From: a virus
IMG/VR virus record: IMGVR_UViG_3300005617_000232
Location: 1 to 64,000 of that record
Length of the DNA: 64,000 bases
Reading direction: 5' to 3' (one strand)
Both the position numbers and the translations under genes were made by a program. This document shows, piece after piece, positions 1 through 8,089 of this stretch. The first letter of the stretch is position 1. Every line of letters begins with the position of its first letter. Below the pieces are notes generated by a model. It ran no database searches and was not told the origin of the DNA. It saw only the letters and a program-made list of their open reading frames with translations.

Positions 1-259
1 CCATCGAGAAGTTGTCGGCCTGGATGATGGCCGCGGTGCCCGAGTTGATCGCGATGTCCGGCTGCGCGCTGGACGGGATGAAGACGAGGACGCTGAGGTA
101 CGCCGCGCTGACCGTGTCGAGAAAGTCGGGATCTAGATCGACCTCGACGTAAGGGAACGCCGCGTCGGGCGTGATGGTGACGTACTGGTCGTCTCCCCCG
201 CCTCCACTCGGCGCGGCAGCGGTGACGACAGCAGTCGCGACTGAGGTAGCGGTCGTCAC
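1..259 (-). CDS. tail-tip/minor tail protein, N-terminal part (runs off left edge)
   Basis: Partial gene with a GTG start 3 bases after the distal tail gene; 86 codons are open to the window edge. The N-terminus is Thr/Ala/Val-rich, then a Gly run, then a beta-rich segment typical of jelly-roll or carbohydrate-binding domains (alternating aromatic and acidic residues, ending ADNFSM). Its position right after tape measure and distal tail protein is that of a tail-associated baseplate/hub protein. The frame and character of the last residues fit the open frame at the right end of the window (62425-64000), so the two are probably one gene. Confidence 0.75.
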   Translation of the reverse strand, partial: MTTATSVATAVVTAAAPSGGGGDDQYVTITPDAAFPYVEVDLDPDFLDTVSAAYLSVLVFIPSSAQPDIAINSGTAAIIQADNFSM

Positions 260-262
260 GCG

Positions 263-724
263 CTAGAGGTCCGGGTCCTGCGCGATCAGCCCGAAGTCGA
301 AGTGCCGCGTGCGGAAGTTGTCGGCGGGCTGGATCTCCAGCGTGCGCTCGTAGAACACCGTCAGCGAGTGTGAGCCGTCACCGGGTGCCGTCCATGACAG
401 GGTGCCGCTCGTGGGCGCGATGATGGCATCCAGCGCTTCCCTGAGAGCCTTCTCCATCGCGTTGAAGCGCGCCTGGCAGGCACTCGGCGCTACCGACTGC
501 ACGATCATGCGCCCCTCGAACACCGGGTGGCGTGGCCCCTTCCAACTCTTATGGACGATGCCACCGTGCCCGAACGGGACGTCCTCGGACGGCACCCGCA
601 GCGTCGGCCCGTCGAGGCCGTGGATGGTGTCGATCCAGTAGAGGTCGTCGTTCGACCCGTTCGCGAACACGCCGTTGTTGAACGTGATCGCCCCGAGCGT
701 GTAGATAGCGGAGTAGTCGGCCAT
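263..724 (-). CDS. distal tail (Dit-like) protein
   Basis: 153 residues, ATG start immediately after the tape-measure stop (TAG then ATG, no gap). In siphophages the gene after the tape measure normally encodes the distal tail protein, the hub joining the tail tube to the tip. The sequence is beta-rich, with a conserved-looking N-terminal beta segment and a C-terminus (near RTRHFDFGLIAQDPDL) like the ends of Dit-type minor tail proteins. The assignment rests mainly on synteny and size. Confidence 0.72.
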   Translation of the reverse strand: MADYSAIYTLGAITFNNGVFANGSNDDLYWIDTIHGLDGPTLRVPSEDVPFGHGGIVHKSWKGPRHPVFEGRMIVQSVAPSACQARFNAMEKALREALDAIIAPTSGTLSWTAPGDGSHSLTVFYERTLEIQPADNFRTRHFDFGLIAQDPDL

Positions 725-3700
725 CTACATCCCGTGCGTCCCGCCGCTGGCGTAGTCGTAGGCCGCCGCTCCGCGCCTGCGCTGCCCGGCTGCCTCGGGG
801 TGCTCGTGACCCTTGCGGTCGGCGCGTAGCTCGTTGTGAATCTTCCGCAGGAGGTCGATCTGCGTGTTGCCCTGCGCGGTCGTCACCGGCCGCACCGAGG
901 ACGCCACCGATGTCGTGCGCGTGCCCGGACGGTCGATGGGCAGTGGCTGCGACCCCGTGTTCGACGTGGTGCCGCCCACCAGGCCCGCGGTCGCCCCTCC
1001 GGGGATCAGGTTGCCGAGGAGGTTGAACGTGAAGCCCTGGATCGTCTGGAGGAACTCGAACTCCTGCTTCTTGGCGGCGAGCAGGTCCTGCTGCTTCTGC
1101 GTGTCCTGGTGTCGCAACTCCGCGATGGCGGCCTGCTCGGCCGCGATCTCGTTGCGCAGCCGCTTCCACTCATTCGTGCCGCGCTTGACGTGGGACTGTG
1201 CCTCCTTCAGCGCCCGGATAAGCCGCTGTCGCGCGCGGATCTCCTTGTTGATCGACGCCTGCGCCCGGTCCTCACCCAACCCCGAGGTTCCCGTCGTCGC
1301 CAACTCCACGTCCAGCTGCGCGCTCTCGACCCGCGACGAGTCGCGCTCCTCCTGGCGTCGGCTCCGCAGAGAGGCGATCTCTCGGCGAACAGCAGCCTTC
1401 GCCAGCCGCAGTTGCTGGAGTTCCGAACGCAGCGCCTGCGTATCCCTACCCGCCTTGCGCGCCTCGCGGATGCGCGCCTGCACGTCCGCGATGCTTCTCC
1501 GCAGGAACGCACGCAAGGCGTCGTTCGCCTTGATGTCATCCCCGAGCGCCTCTGTCGCCCCGGCAGCCGAGACGCGCGCCTCCCGTCGCGTCTGCTCGGA
1601 ACTGATGACGGCGATGAGGGCATCGTCGCGGTCCTTCTGCGCCTGGAGAATCTTGTCGGCCTTGCTCTTGGCATCGGCAGCAGCAGCCTGCGCCTTCGAT
1701 TCCTGCTCGGAGAGGATGCTCGCGATGGCGCTGTTGGTGGCGTCGAGCGCGTTGGCGGCATTCACTACCGCTGCTTCGTTCACGTCGCCTGAGGCGAACA
1801 GCCTCCGCTTTCGCGCGAGGTCGGCTTCCTGCTTCGCCTGGCGTTCGCGCAAGATTCTCAGGTCGTCCGACTCGCCGGGTGTCGTCTGCGCAATAGCGAG
1901 TTGTCCTCCGAGGCTCAGGCTCCGGGTGACTCCCTGCATCCCGGTGCCGATCTTCTTGCCGAACTGGTCCACCGAGTCCGCGATGGCCGACATGTCGCGG
2001 GCCACGGTGTCCTTCAGATGGTCGAGCGACTTGCTGCTCTCCTCGTCGCCTCGGCGGAAGTGCCCGACGATGGAACTGATACCCCGTCCGATCAGACCCG
2101 CCGGGCCGAGCAACTGAATCCCTTCGGCCTTCTTCAGCAGATCGAACAGCCGATTGCCGCCAGGAATCTTGTCCGCGAGATCGCCCACGGCGTCTCCGAT
2201 CAGACCGATCCCAAAGGCCGCGTCACCGGCCCCCTTCGTGATGTCGCGGAGGTTCTTGACGAACGCCGTCAGCGGGCCGATGGTCAGTTTCCCGAACTCG
2301 ATCCCGAGGTCGCTCGCGTCGTCCTTCAACTCCTGCGTCTGCCCCTTCAGCCCACGCGACTTCTCCTCGGCCTCCTCCTGCGCCACGCCGTACTCGTGTG
2401 CTGCCCGGGCGGTGTCCTGGTAACTCGCCCGCTGCTGCCCGGTGAGGGTGAGCAGGCCCGTGACCGCGCGGCGCGAGAAGATCATCGTGAGGATGTTCCG
2501 CTGCTGCTGCACGTCCACTCCGTCGAGGGCCTGCGCTAGCCGCTCGAAGGCATCCGGCCGTAGCTGACCCTGCGTGGTGAACAGTTCCTTGCGGAAGTCG
2601 AACGTACCGCCTTCCAACTTCGCGAGCGCCTCGCGCGCCTGGTTGGACGGGTTCGTAAGCCGCAGCAGCGACTGGCGCAGTAGCGACCCTGCCTGACTCG
2701 CGGAGACGCCTCCCTGGACCATCTGGATCAGCAGCGTCGTGGTGTCGCGGATCGACAGCCCGAAGGCGTTCGCCACCGGCGCAGCAACCCGGAGTGACTG
2801 CGCGAAGTCCTCGTTGCTTCCCGCTGCCGACTTGCCCGCGATGGCGATGGAGTCGGTCACGTCGGTCGTCTGCTCGGCGGTCAGGTTGTAGGCGTCAAGC
2901 AACTGAACGGTCGTGCGGACCGCATCGGCGTGCTCCAACTCGGCGGCCGTCGCCAGGTTCAGAATCGCGGGCGTTTCCTTGTACGCCTCGTTCAGCGTCT
3001 GCCCGCTCTCGGTCGTCTCTCGAATCACCTCGATGGCATCGAGCGATGAAGCCTGGAACACCTCGGACGAGCGACCGATGGCCTGCGCGTTCTCCTGAGC
3101 CTGCTTGAGTTCTGCACCGGTCGCGTGCGTGGCGAACTCGATCTGATGCATCTGCTCCTCGAAGTCCTGCGCGCCCTCGATCGACTTGAAGAAGGCGATG
3201 GCACCCGCGGTCGCCGCCAGGAACGCTGGGTTCACTCCGAGGCTCGCTCCGCGCAGGCCGGTGAGGGTCGCCGACTCGGCCAGGATTGCTTCACTCGCGT
3301 GTGACGAGAACGCTGCGTGCTGTCCCGTAGCGAAGGCAGCACGCTCCTCCGCAATCGCCTTTGCGCGCAGCGCCCCCGTCGCCGTCACCAGAGCGTCGAT
3401 CTCGCCCACGGTCGCAGCCGTCGTCTTGTCCGTGATCGCGAACAGCGCCCGCTGCGCTACGGCGTCTGCATCGGCCGCTGCGGCCTTCTGGAGGTGCGCC
3501 TTAGCCGCCGCACCCTGAACGCCCTGCCCGGCCACCAGAGCCGCGTTGTAGCGCTCCTGTGCCTCCGTCAGCAGCGTCTCCGCGGTGGCCGTCTCCTTCG
3601 CCGCGGTAGAGAGGGCCTGAAGTTGCCCGGTCTGCGCAGCGGTACCGGCGCTCGGCGGGACAGCGAACTGCGTGGCGGCGAGTTGCCGCCTGATCTGTGC

Positions 3701-3772
3701 CTCGGTCTGAGCCTTGAAGGCTGCCGTCTCAGGCAGCACCTCGACGAACGCGACGGCAATCGGCTCGCCCAC
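725..3772 (-). CDS. tail tape measure protein (TP901 type)
   Basis: 1,015 residues. The GTG start overlaps the stop of the frameshifted chaperone by one base (TAGTG). A helical N-terminus rich in Ala and Gln is followed by a TP901 core (about residues 190-450: aggregation motif near QDFEEQMHQIEF, then repeated Ala/Gly helices and MVQGGVSASQAGSLLRQ). A central hydrophobic Gly-rich segment (about 510-570) and a long charged coiled coil (about 630-930) follow. It sets tail length and threads the tube. The C-terminus is Gly/Ser/Thr-rich. At about 1.5 angstrom per residue this would give a tail near 150 nm. Confidence 0.95.
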   Translation of the reverse strand: MGEPIAVAFVEVLPETAAFKAQTEAQIRRQLAATQFAVPPSAGTAAQTGQLQALSTAAKETATAETLLTEAQERYNAALVAGQGVQGAAAKAHLQKAAAADADAVAQRALFAITDKTTAATVGEIDALVTATGALRAKAIAEERAAFATGQHAAFSSHASEAILAESATLTGLRGASLGVNPAFLAATAGAIAFFKSIEGAQDFEEQMHQIEFATHATGAELKQAQENAQAIGRSSEVFQASSLDAIEVIRETTESGQTLNEAYKETPAILNLATAAELEHADAVRTTVQLLDAYNLTAEQTTDVTDSIAIAGKSAAGSNEDFAQSLRVAAPVANAFGLSIRDTTTLLIQMVQGGVSASQAGSLLRQSLLRLTNPSNQAREALAKLEGGTFDFRKELFTTQGQLRPDAFERLAQALDGVDVQQQRNILTMIFSRRAVTGLLTLTGQQRASYQDTARAAHEYGVAQEEAEEKSRGLKGQTQELKDDASDLGIEFGKLTIGPLTAFVKNLRDITKGAGDAAFGIGLIGDAVGDLADKIPGGNRLFDLLKKAEGIQLLGPAGLIGRGISSIVGHFRRGDEESSKSLDHLKDTVARDMSAIADSVDQFGKKIGTGMQGVTRSLSLGGQLAIAQTTPGESDDLRILRERQAKQEADLARKRRLFASGDVNEAAVVNAANALDATNSAIASILSEQESKAQAAAADAKSKADKILQAQKDRDDALIAVISSEQTRREARVSAAGATEALGDDIKANDALRAFLRRSIADVQARIREARKAGRDTQALRSELQQLRLAKAAVRREIASLRSRRQEERDSSRVESAQLDVELATTGTSGLGEDRAQASINKEIRARQRLIRALKEAQSHVKRGTNEWKRLRNEIAAEQAAIAELRHQDTQKQQDLLAAKKQEFEFLQTIQGFTFNLLGNLIPGGATAGLVGGTTSNTGSQPLPIDRPGTRTTSVASSVRPVTTAQGNTQIDLLRKIHNELRADRKGHEHPEAAGQRRRGAAAYDYASGGTHGM

Positions 3773-4433
3773 TAGACCCCCATTCCGATCCGCTCCAGGT
3801 TGGCCGTGTTCATCCGCGCGACGGCCTCCTCGTCATAGGCGTCTCCGACGTAGGCGGTGGCATCTAGTCGCACCTCCTCGGCCTCTGCCTGCTTCGGCGC
3901 GTGACCCACGGCCCAGGAGTCCAGAACAGCCACAGCATCGTCCAGCGAGAGTCCCTGCCGGATGTGGTCGTCGAGGAGGAGCGTGTATGCGGCGTCACAG
4001 TAGTCACGGATCGTCAGTGCACCTCGATCTCCTCCGGAGAGGGTGACTCGTCCTTCGATGAGGCTTCGATGGTTCCAGGCCCAGGTCCAGATTCCGAGTC
4101 CGAGAAGAAAGGGCGCTCGGTCATCTGCTCCCATACCCACTCGCGCAGGGCATTCAGTTGGCCGAAGTCGATGGCCTTCTCGCCGCGGAGCTTGCGCCAG
4201 GCATCGTGATCTTCCTCCGCGATAGCGAGCAGGATCAACTGCTCCGTGCCCTCGGCGCTGATCCCGATGACGACACCGCCCGAATCGCTCACCTCGCGCT
4301 CGCCGCGGGCTGCGGCCTCCAGCGTCTCGGCCCACTCGCTCGGGTCGATGGCGCGCGTTCGGAAGGTCACTCCCTCTAGTTCGAACGTCGGTCGTTCCTT
4401 CGTGAAGCTGACGGTGCCGTTCTCTCCTGCCAC
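3772..4433 (-). CDS. tail assembly chaperone GT-type fusion via -1 frameshift
   Basis: The long chaperone product starts at the ATG at 4433, reads the 139-residue G frame to the slippery site at 4107-4113, shifts -1 and continues to the TAG at 3772. The downstream frame (from about LTIRDYCDAAYTLLL) is clearly coding but has no plausible start of its own and opens only at the overlap. A G/GT pair just upstream of the tape measure is the universal siphophage arrangement. The product should be about 220 residues. It binds the tape measure during tail assembly and is absent from the virion. Confidence 0.85.
4014..4433 (-). CDS. tail assembly chaperone G-type (unshifted product)
   Basis: 139 residues, ATG start. 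It has a beta-rich N-terminus, an acidic helical middle and an unstructured acidic Ser/Pro/Glu-rich C-terminal tail, which is the part read through when the ribosome does not shift. Size, position upstream of the tape measure and the overlapping -1 frame identify it as the short chaperone. It should be more abundant than the fusion. Confidence 0.88.
   Translation of the reverse strand: MAGENGTVSFTKERPTFELEGVTFRTRAIDPSEWAETLEAAARGEREVSDSGGVVIGISAEGTEQLILLAIAEEDHDAWRKLRGEKAIDFGQLNALREWVWEQMTERPFFSDSESGPGPGTIEASSKDESPSPEEIEVH
4107..4113 (-). promoter_or_regulatory. -1 ribosomal frameshift site CCCTTTC
   Basis: On the minus strand the heptamer CCCTTTC lies in the zero frame as C CCT TTC, a canonical X XXY YYZ slippery sequence. 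Slipping back gives CCC TTT, so both tRNAs can re-pair. It sits 31 codons before the stop of the short chaperone and is followed by a GC-rich stretch that could form a stimulatory structure. It explains how the downstream frame is expressed. Confidence 0.85.
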
Positions 4434-4442
4434 GTTCTCCTC

Positions 4443-4841
4443 CTACAGTCGGGCGGCCTCTAGGGCCGGGGCGAGGTACGGGTAGGCATGGCCTCCCGGG
4501 TGATGCACTACGGCGACTGGATGCGCAGCCCCGGGCCAGAACAGCGCCTGCTTCGTGCGCGGCCTGATCTCGTGCGGCTCCGTGCCCTCCTCGACGTAGC
4601 GGGCGTACTCTACGTTGCTCCCGATTCGCGCCACAAGACCAGTTGGGCCTTGAACGATCTCGTGCGTGATGCTGGATCGGAGGCGTCCGGTGTCCACGTT
4701 CGGACCCGGCCGCCCGCTGGCGTTCAACTTGGCAGCGGATTCGACGTTGATAGCCCGGCGCGTGAGATCGCGCCCGATCGGCCCCAGGGGATTCCGGAGC
4801 ATGGCCTGGAGCGCAGCGTCATTCCAGACGATGCGCGTCAC
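4443..4841 (-). CDS. HK97 gp10-like head-tail/tail completion protein
   Basis: 132 residues from a GTG that overlaps the upstream stop (GTGA). Features of the gp10-like family are visible: an N-terminal helix, the DTGRLRSSI segment, a beta-hairpin with VEYARYVEEGT, and a C-terminal HPGGHAYPYLAPALEA. This family acts at the head-tail interface or in tail completion. It is preceded by a putative tail terminator and followed by tail chaperones. Confidence 0.85.
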   Translation of the reverse strand: MTRIVWNDAALQAMLRNPLGPIGRDLTRRAINVESAAKLNASGRPGPNVDTGRLRSSITHEIVQGPTGLVARIGSNVEYARYVEEGTEPHEIRPRTKQALFWPGAAHPVAVVHHPGGHAYPYLAPALEAARL

Positions 4842-5377
4842 GTCGCCAACTCCTCCGGGTAGCCGTCGAGTGCCACGGTGAACTGCATCTCCCAGCCTCC
4901 GCAGCCACCGCTCGGGGTGATCGACTGCATCCCCCAGTTCACCAGGTCGGAGCACTTGGAGAACAGCAGCGGCGGGTCGGTGTTGATCATGTTGAAGATG
5001 CGGTTCCACAGCGCCCATCCGTCGCTGAGGATCTGACGGCTGGCCTCCGTGACGTCCTCGGCCTCGGGCGGCACGTACCGCTTGCCCTCGATCCTCCCGG
5101 TCGGCACGCAGCGCGTGGCGTGGATGCGGAGCGTCGGCCGGACGATCTGGAACACGGGCGACAGCGTGCCCGGGGAGCGCGCGCCCTCGCCGACCGGATT
5201 CACCCAGACGACGAGTTGCTCGCAGCAGTCGTGTACCGGCACGCCGTAGGCGATGAGTTGTCGCTCGGGCGCTCCCACCAGGTCGGTGCCCAGTTGCTCG
5301 GGCACGGAGTCGAGCGCACCCGCTGCCGCCTCCAGAAGTTCCTGCGCCGTGTCGAATAGTGCGCCCGCATCCGACAT
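4838..5377 (-). CDS. putative tail terminator / neck protein
   Basis: 179 residues, ATG start. No family motif is certain, but its position between the head-tail adaptor and the gp10-like gene is that of a tail terminator or head-closure protein. It has several Cys residues (a CC pair near residue 52 and others in the C-terminal half), an N-terminal helix and a beta-rich body. The role is inferred from synteny. Confidence 0.7.
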   Translation of the reverse strand: MSDAGALFDTAQELLEAAAGALDSVPEQLGTDLVGAPERQLIAYGVPVHDCCEQLVVWVNPVGEGARSPGTLSPVFQIVRPTLRIHATRCVPTGRIEGKRYVPPEAEDVTEASRQILSDGWALWNRIFNMINTDPPLLFSKCSDLVNWGMQSITPSGGCGGWEMQFTVALDGYPEELAT

Positions 5378-5380
5378 CGG

Positions 5381-6517
5381 CTACGTCCCGCTCGCGCCGC
5401 GCAGCCTCACCGGGTACTGAAGATCAGGCGACCACACCGACGAGCGCCCTGCGGCGTCGCCGCTGAACAGGCCCACGAAGGAGTCGATCGCCGCGATGCC
5501 GGTCATGCCGGTCTTGAGCGCCGCCGCGACGAAGGGCACCGTCTCGATCGTGACCCCCTCGCGCGCCACGCGCGCGACGTTGTCGGGCAGTGAGCACTCA
5601 CCGGTGCCGGTCGGGCAGGCGCGCCATATCTCGCAGGCGAGCGCCATCGCCGCGGAGCGTGCGGTCTGCGGCGGGTCGGCACCGTAGGTGTACGTGACCG
5701 CGAAGGTGCCCTCCTCCGTCTCGGGGAGGTCGATGATCTGGCAGCCGGGCCACACCAGGCGGCGGCGCGGATCGGTGATGTCGCGCACGCGCACGAGCTT
5801 GTTCGGCTCGATGATGTCGTACTCCGACGGGTCGAGCGCGACGCCGTCGATCAGGACCTCCTCGACCTCGCGGATGGGCACCCCCGCCAGGACGACCTCC
5901 GAGGTCGGAGCGCATCCACAGGCGCGCGTCTCGCACGCCCAGCGCGCTCGTGACGGGTCCCAGGTGAAGTCGAGGCCGTAGGTCCACGGCCCCCAGCAGC
6001 CGCAGCCTGTGTTACAGGGGCGCACCGTCACCGGCCCGCACTCGCCTGGGTAGAGGCCGTTGGAGACCTCGTAGAGGATCTCGGTCGCCGCGCGGATGGC
6101 GGCGTCCTGGGCGTCCGTGGAGTCGTCCGCGAAGCCTTCGCAGCACGAAGCCACGGCCGCGCGCGTAGTCCAGGCCGAGCACGGGGGGGTCGTACCCGGC
6201 CCGAAGTCCGTGAGCGGGGGGAGAGCAGAGAGTCCGAGGATGGAGTGCGCGAGCGTCAGGTCCTCGGAGGTGGAGTGCTCCTCGTCGAAGGAGCCGTCCT
6301 CCGACCAGATCATCGAGTAGTCACCCTCGGTGTCGGTCGGATCGGTGTAGACCAGCGAGTAGATGCCGGTGACGCCGATCTCCACAATGCCCGCGGTCGT
6401 CGGGCCGAAGATGGTGGTGTTCTGGTTGTCGTCGACCCTGAAGGCGAGCGTGCCGACCAGGCCGGTCAGTCCAGAGTTGAACGTGACCTCAAAGGTAGAC
6501 CCCGGCTCCCTCGTCAC
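5381..6517 (-). CDS. head-to-tail adaptor with N-terminal beta domain
   Basis: 378 residues. Residues 1-100 form a beta-rich Ig-like segment. From about 110 the sequence resembles gp6-type connector proteins: helices with AAIRAATEILYEVSNG, then a beta module with ready-made turns (DPSEYDII, RRLVWPGCQIIDLP) and a C-terminal helix. It is Cys-rich (a CNTGCGCWG stretch), unusual for a cytoplasmic connector. It should form the ring under the portal. The fusion with an extra beta domain is noteworthy. Confidence 0.75.
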   Translation of the reverse strand: MTREPGSTFEVTFNSGLTGLVGTLAFRVDDNQNTTIFGPTTAGIVEIGVTGIYSLVYTDPTDTEGDYSMIWSEDGSFDEEHSTSEDLTLAHSILGLSALPPLTDFGPGTTPPCSAWTTRAAVASCCEGFADDSTDAQDAAIRAATEILYEVSNGLYPGECGPVTVRPCNTGCGCWGPWTYGLDFTWDPSRARWACETRACGCAPTSEVVLAGVPIREVEEVLIDGVALDPSEYDIIEPNKLVRVRDITDPRRRLVWPGCQIIDLPETEEGTFAVTYTYGADPPQTARSAAMALACEIWRACPTGTGECSLPDNVARVAREGVTIETVPFVAAALKTGMTGIAAIDSFVGLFSGDAAGRSSVWSPDLQYPVRLRGASGT

Positions 6518-6550
6518 CGCAGGGATTCTAGGGTGCGAAGCGGAGGGTGG

Positions 6551-6886
6551 CTAGATGGGCGCTATGGGAGGCCCTGCGGAGTCACTCCAGTCCTGATCCG
6601 TATCGGCGGGCGGATGCTCAGCCACCACGCGCCAGTGCTCGCCGTTGAACGATTCCTCGATGGTGACGGAGCCGTCACGGTGCATGTGCTGTCGTCTGTG
6701 GATTACGGGATGCGATGTCTCAACCCGGGCGAGGTCGGTGAGAGCAAGTTCGGCCCACTCCGACAGCGATAGCCCGGCACGCTTGGCTGCCGCGCGTAGT
6801 TCGGCTTCCTCGCTCTGAGAGACCCGTACCTCTACTCGGATGCGTCTGTATCCATCGAGCGCGAGGAGCGTGTCTCGCTCGTTCAG
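6551..6886 (-). CDS. ribbon-helix-helix protein, apparent CTG start
   Basis: 111 residues, easily missed because there is no ATG/GTG start. The frame starts at a CTG overlapping the upstream TGA (CTGA junction, like the ATGA/GTGA junctions elsewhere). An N-terminal RHH fold is clear: a basic beta strand (YRRIRVEVRVSQ), helix SEEAELRAAAKRAG, turn LSLSEW and a second helix. The C-terminal half is acidic and of unknown role. It is likely a DNA-binding regulator, co-transcribed with the leaderless gene just upstream. The start codon is inferred. Confidence 0.7.
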   Translation of the reverse strand: MNERDTLLALDGYRRIRVEVRVSQSEEAELRAAAKRAGLSLSEWAELALTDLARVETSHPVIHRRQHMHRDGSVTIEESFNGEHWRVVAEHPPADTDQDWSDSAGPPIAPI

Positions 6887-7083
6887 AACTCGGCCCGGTC
6901 CCAGTTGGTCGGGTCGTCCTTCGGGTCTGCGTTCGCACGCCGCTCGTTGAACTCGCGGAGCCTAATGACGTTCGCCTCGCGCATCCGCTTGGCTGCTGCG
7001 TCGGGGAGCACGCCCGTGACCTGAAGTTCGTCGTACTCAGCCTGGGTCTCGATGAACTCGGGAAACTGTGTCGCGGTCTTCAT
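6883..7083 (-). CDS. small protein of unknown function (leaderless)
   Basis: 66 residues beginning MKTATQFPEF. The ATG lies 10 bases after a strong TAGAGT -10 element, so translation is probably leaderless. An upstream in-frame start would lie inside the promoter and is not favoured. The protein is acidic and helical, with no recognised domain. It overlaps the RHH gene that follows, so the pair forms a small operon inside the structural region. Confidence 0.72.
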   Translation of the reverse strand: MKTATQFPEFIETQAEYDELQVTGVLPDAAAKRMREANVIRLREFNERRANADPKDDPTNWDRAEF

Positions 7084-7122
7084 GGCACCGCTCACTCTAG
7101 TAGACCCACCGGACGATGTCAA
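7081..7122 (-). promoter_or_regulatory. repeat-class promoter P1, leaderless
   Basis: Minus strand: TTGACA (7117-7122), 17-base spacer, TAGAGT (7094-7099), then 10 bases ending GTGCC before ATGAAG. This is the best match to a sigma70 consensus among the repeated promoters and places the RNA start at or within about 3 bases of the ATG. Confidence 0.82.
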
Positions 7123-7125
7123 GTA

Positions 7126-7419
7126 CTACTCGCGCACCTCGACCATGATCTCGGGCGGGTGGTCGTCGGTGAAACTCGGCCCGGTACACATCGGCTCCAG
7201 GCGCTGGTCGTTGCGGAAGCGGTTGCCGCAGACCGGGCAGACGAACGTGAAGCCCGTGCCCGTCTCGAACAGCCCCGTCTCGACGAGCACCCGGCCGACC
7301 TCATCCGTGCGGTACGCCTTGCGCTCGGCCGCCGTGATGGCCGTCTCGGATCCCGGAGGCAGCCAGGGAGGCTGGCCCTGAGTAGGACGCAGCCTCCCCT
7401 GGACTACACGCTGCTGCAC
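7126..7419 (-). CDS. small zinc-ribbon-like protein
   Basis: 97 residues. The GTG start overlaps the upstream TAG (TAGTG). The C-terminal half carries CPVCGNR and a later Cys, suggesting half of a zinc ribbon; the N-terminal half is basic and charged. Function unknown. Confidence 0.7.
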   Translation of the reverse strand: MQQRVVQGRLRPTQGQPPWLPPGSETAITAAERKAYRTDEVGRVLVETGLFETGTGFTFVCPVCGNRFRNDQRLEPMCTGPSFTDDHPPEIMVEVRE

Positions 7420-7694
7420 TACTGGACGGTGCCTTCCGGCGGGCCGTCGCCTTCGCCGTACTCCGGTGCGCCGTCATTCACGACCGCGTGCAGGACAGGC
7501 ACGCCGAGCGAGACCACGTTGCCGTTCTCGTCGTACTCGTGGCCGTAAGCGTCGGCTGCCGCCTGGTGCGCGTCCGCTTCCTTGCCGAACTGCTTCGAGG
7601 TCTCCACCACGACGTGCCCGCCGGTGCGTGCCTCGTAGACGTACTTCCCGCTGTCCGTCTTGACGACCTGTGCGTATGTGACGTCGTCGGCCAT
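7419..7694 (-). CDS. small protein, YegP-like beta hairpin
   Basis: 91 residues from an ATG overlapping the upstream stop (ATGA). Residues 5-50 alternate beta strands in the manner of YegP/DUF1508 domains (YAQVVKTDSGKYVYEA, then a KEADAHQAAADAYG helix), followed by an acidic tail. The family link is tentative. Confidence 0.7.
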   Translation of the reverse strand: MADDVTYAQVVKTDSGKYVYEARTGGHVVVETSKQFGKEADAHQAAADAYGHEYDENGNVVSLGVPVLHAVVNDGAPEYGEGDGPPEGTVQ

Positions 7695-8089
7695 CACGCG
7701 AAGGTGTATCCGCCGATGGTGAGGAGCACGATGTTCGCGCCCGACGTGTCCGACTTGTAGCCGAGCCACGACGTGACGGTCGCCGGGACCACCCACCAGC
7801 CGTTGAAGATGGCGGGGATGTTCGCGGTCAGTGCGTACTGGTCGAACAGTCGCGTCGCCGCCGCATCCGCACCGCCGGTCGTGACGGTGAAGTTGTGGGA
7901 CGCCGCGTTTGCCTGCGCGTGGATCGTGCGCAGGATGCCCGTGGTCGCAGCCGAGGACGACTGGTACGCGGCCGTTGACGTGATCGACGTCATCGCCGGG
8001 ACCAGCGCCGCCGGAGTGCTCACGGCGTAGCGGACGCCAAGCCTGTCGGCAAGGCCGCCGCCTACGTGGTTCATGCCAGGAATCATCAC
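7694..8089 (-). CDS. hypothetical structural-region protein
   Basis: 131 residues, GTG start overlapping the glycosyltransferase stop. Rich in Ala, Ser and Thr with no charged core and a beta-prone, Gly-rich C-terminus (near LLTIGGYTFA), as in small virion surface proteins. No domain recognised. Lies in the row of surface-type genes after the collagen-like protein. Confidence 0.7.
   Translation of the reverse strand: MMIPGMNHVGGGLADRLGVRYAVSTPAALVPAMTSITSTAAYQSSSAATTGILRTIHAQANAASHNFTVTTGGADAAATRLFDQYALTANIPAIFNGWWVVPATVTSWLGYKSDTSGANIVLLTIGGYTFA

Noticed and set aside
549-1169. Long minus-strand frame over the tape-measure end
   Set aside because: Arg/Gly-rich shadow frame opposite in composition to a real gene; the tape-measure frame is coherent through the region.
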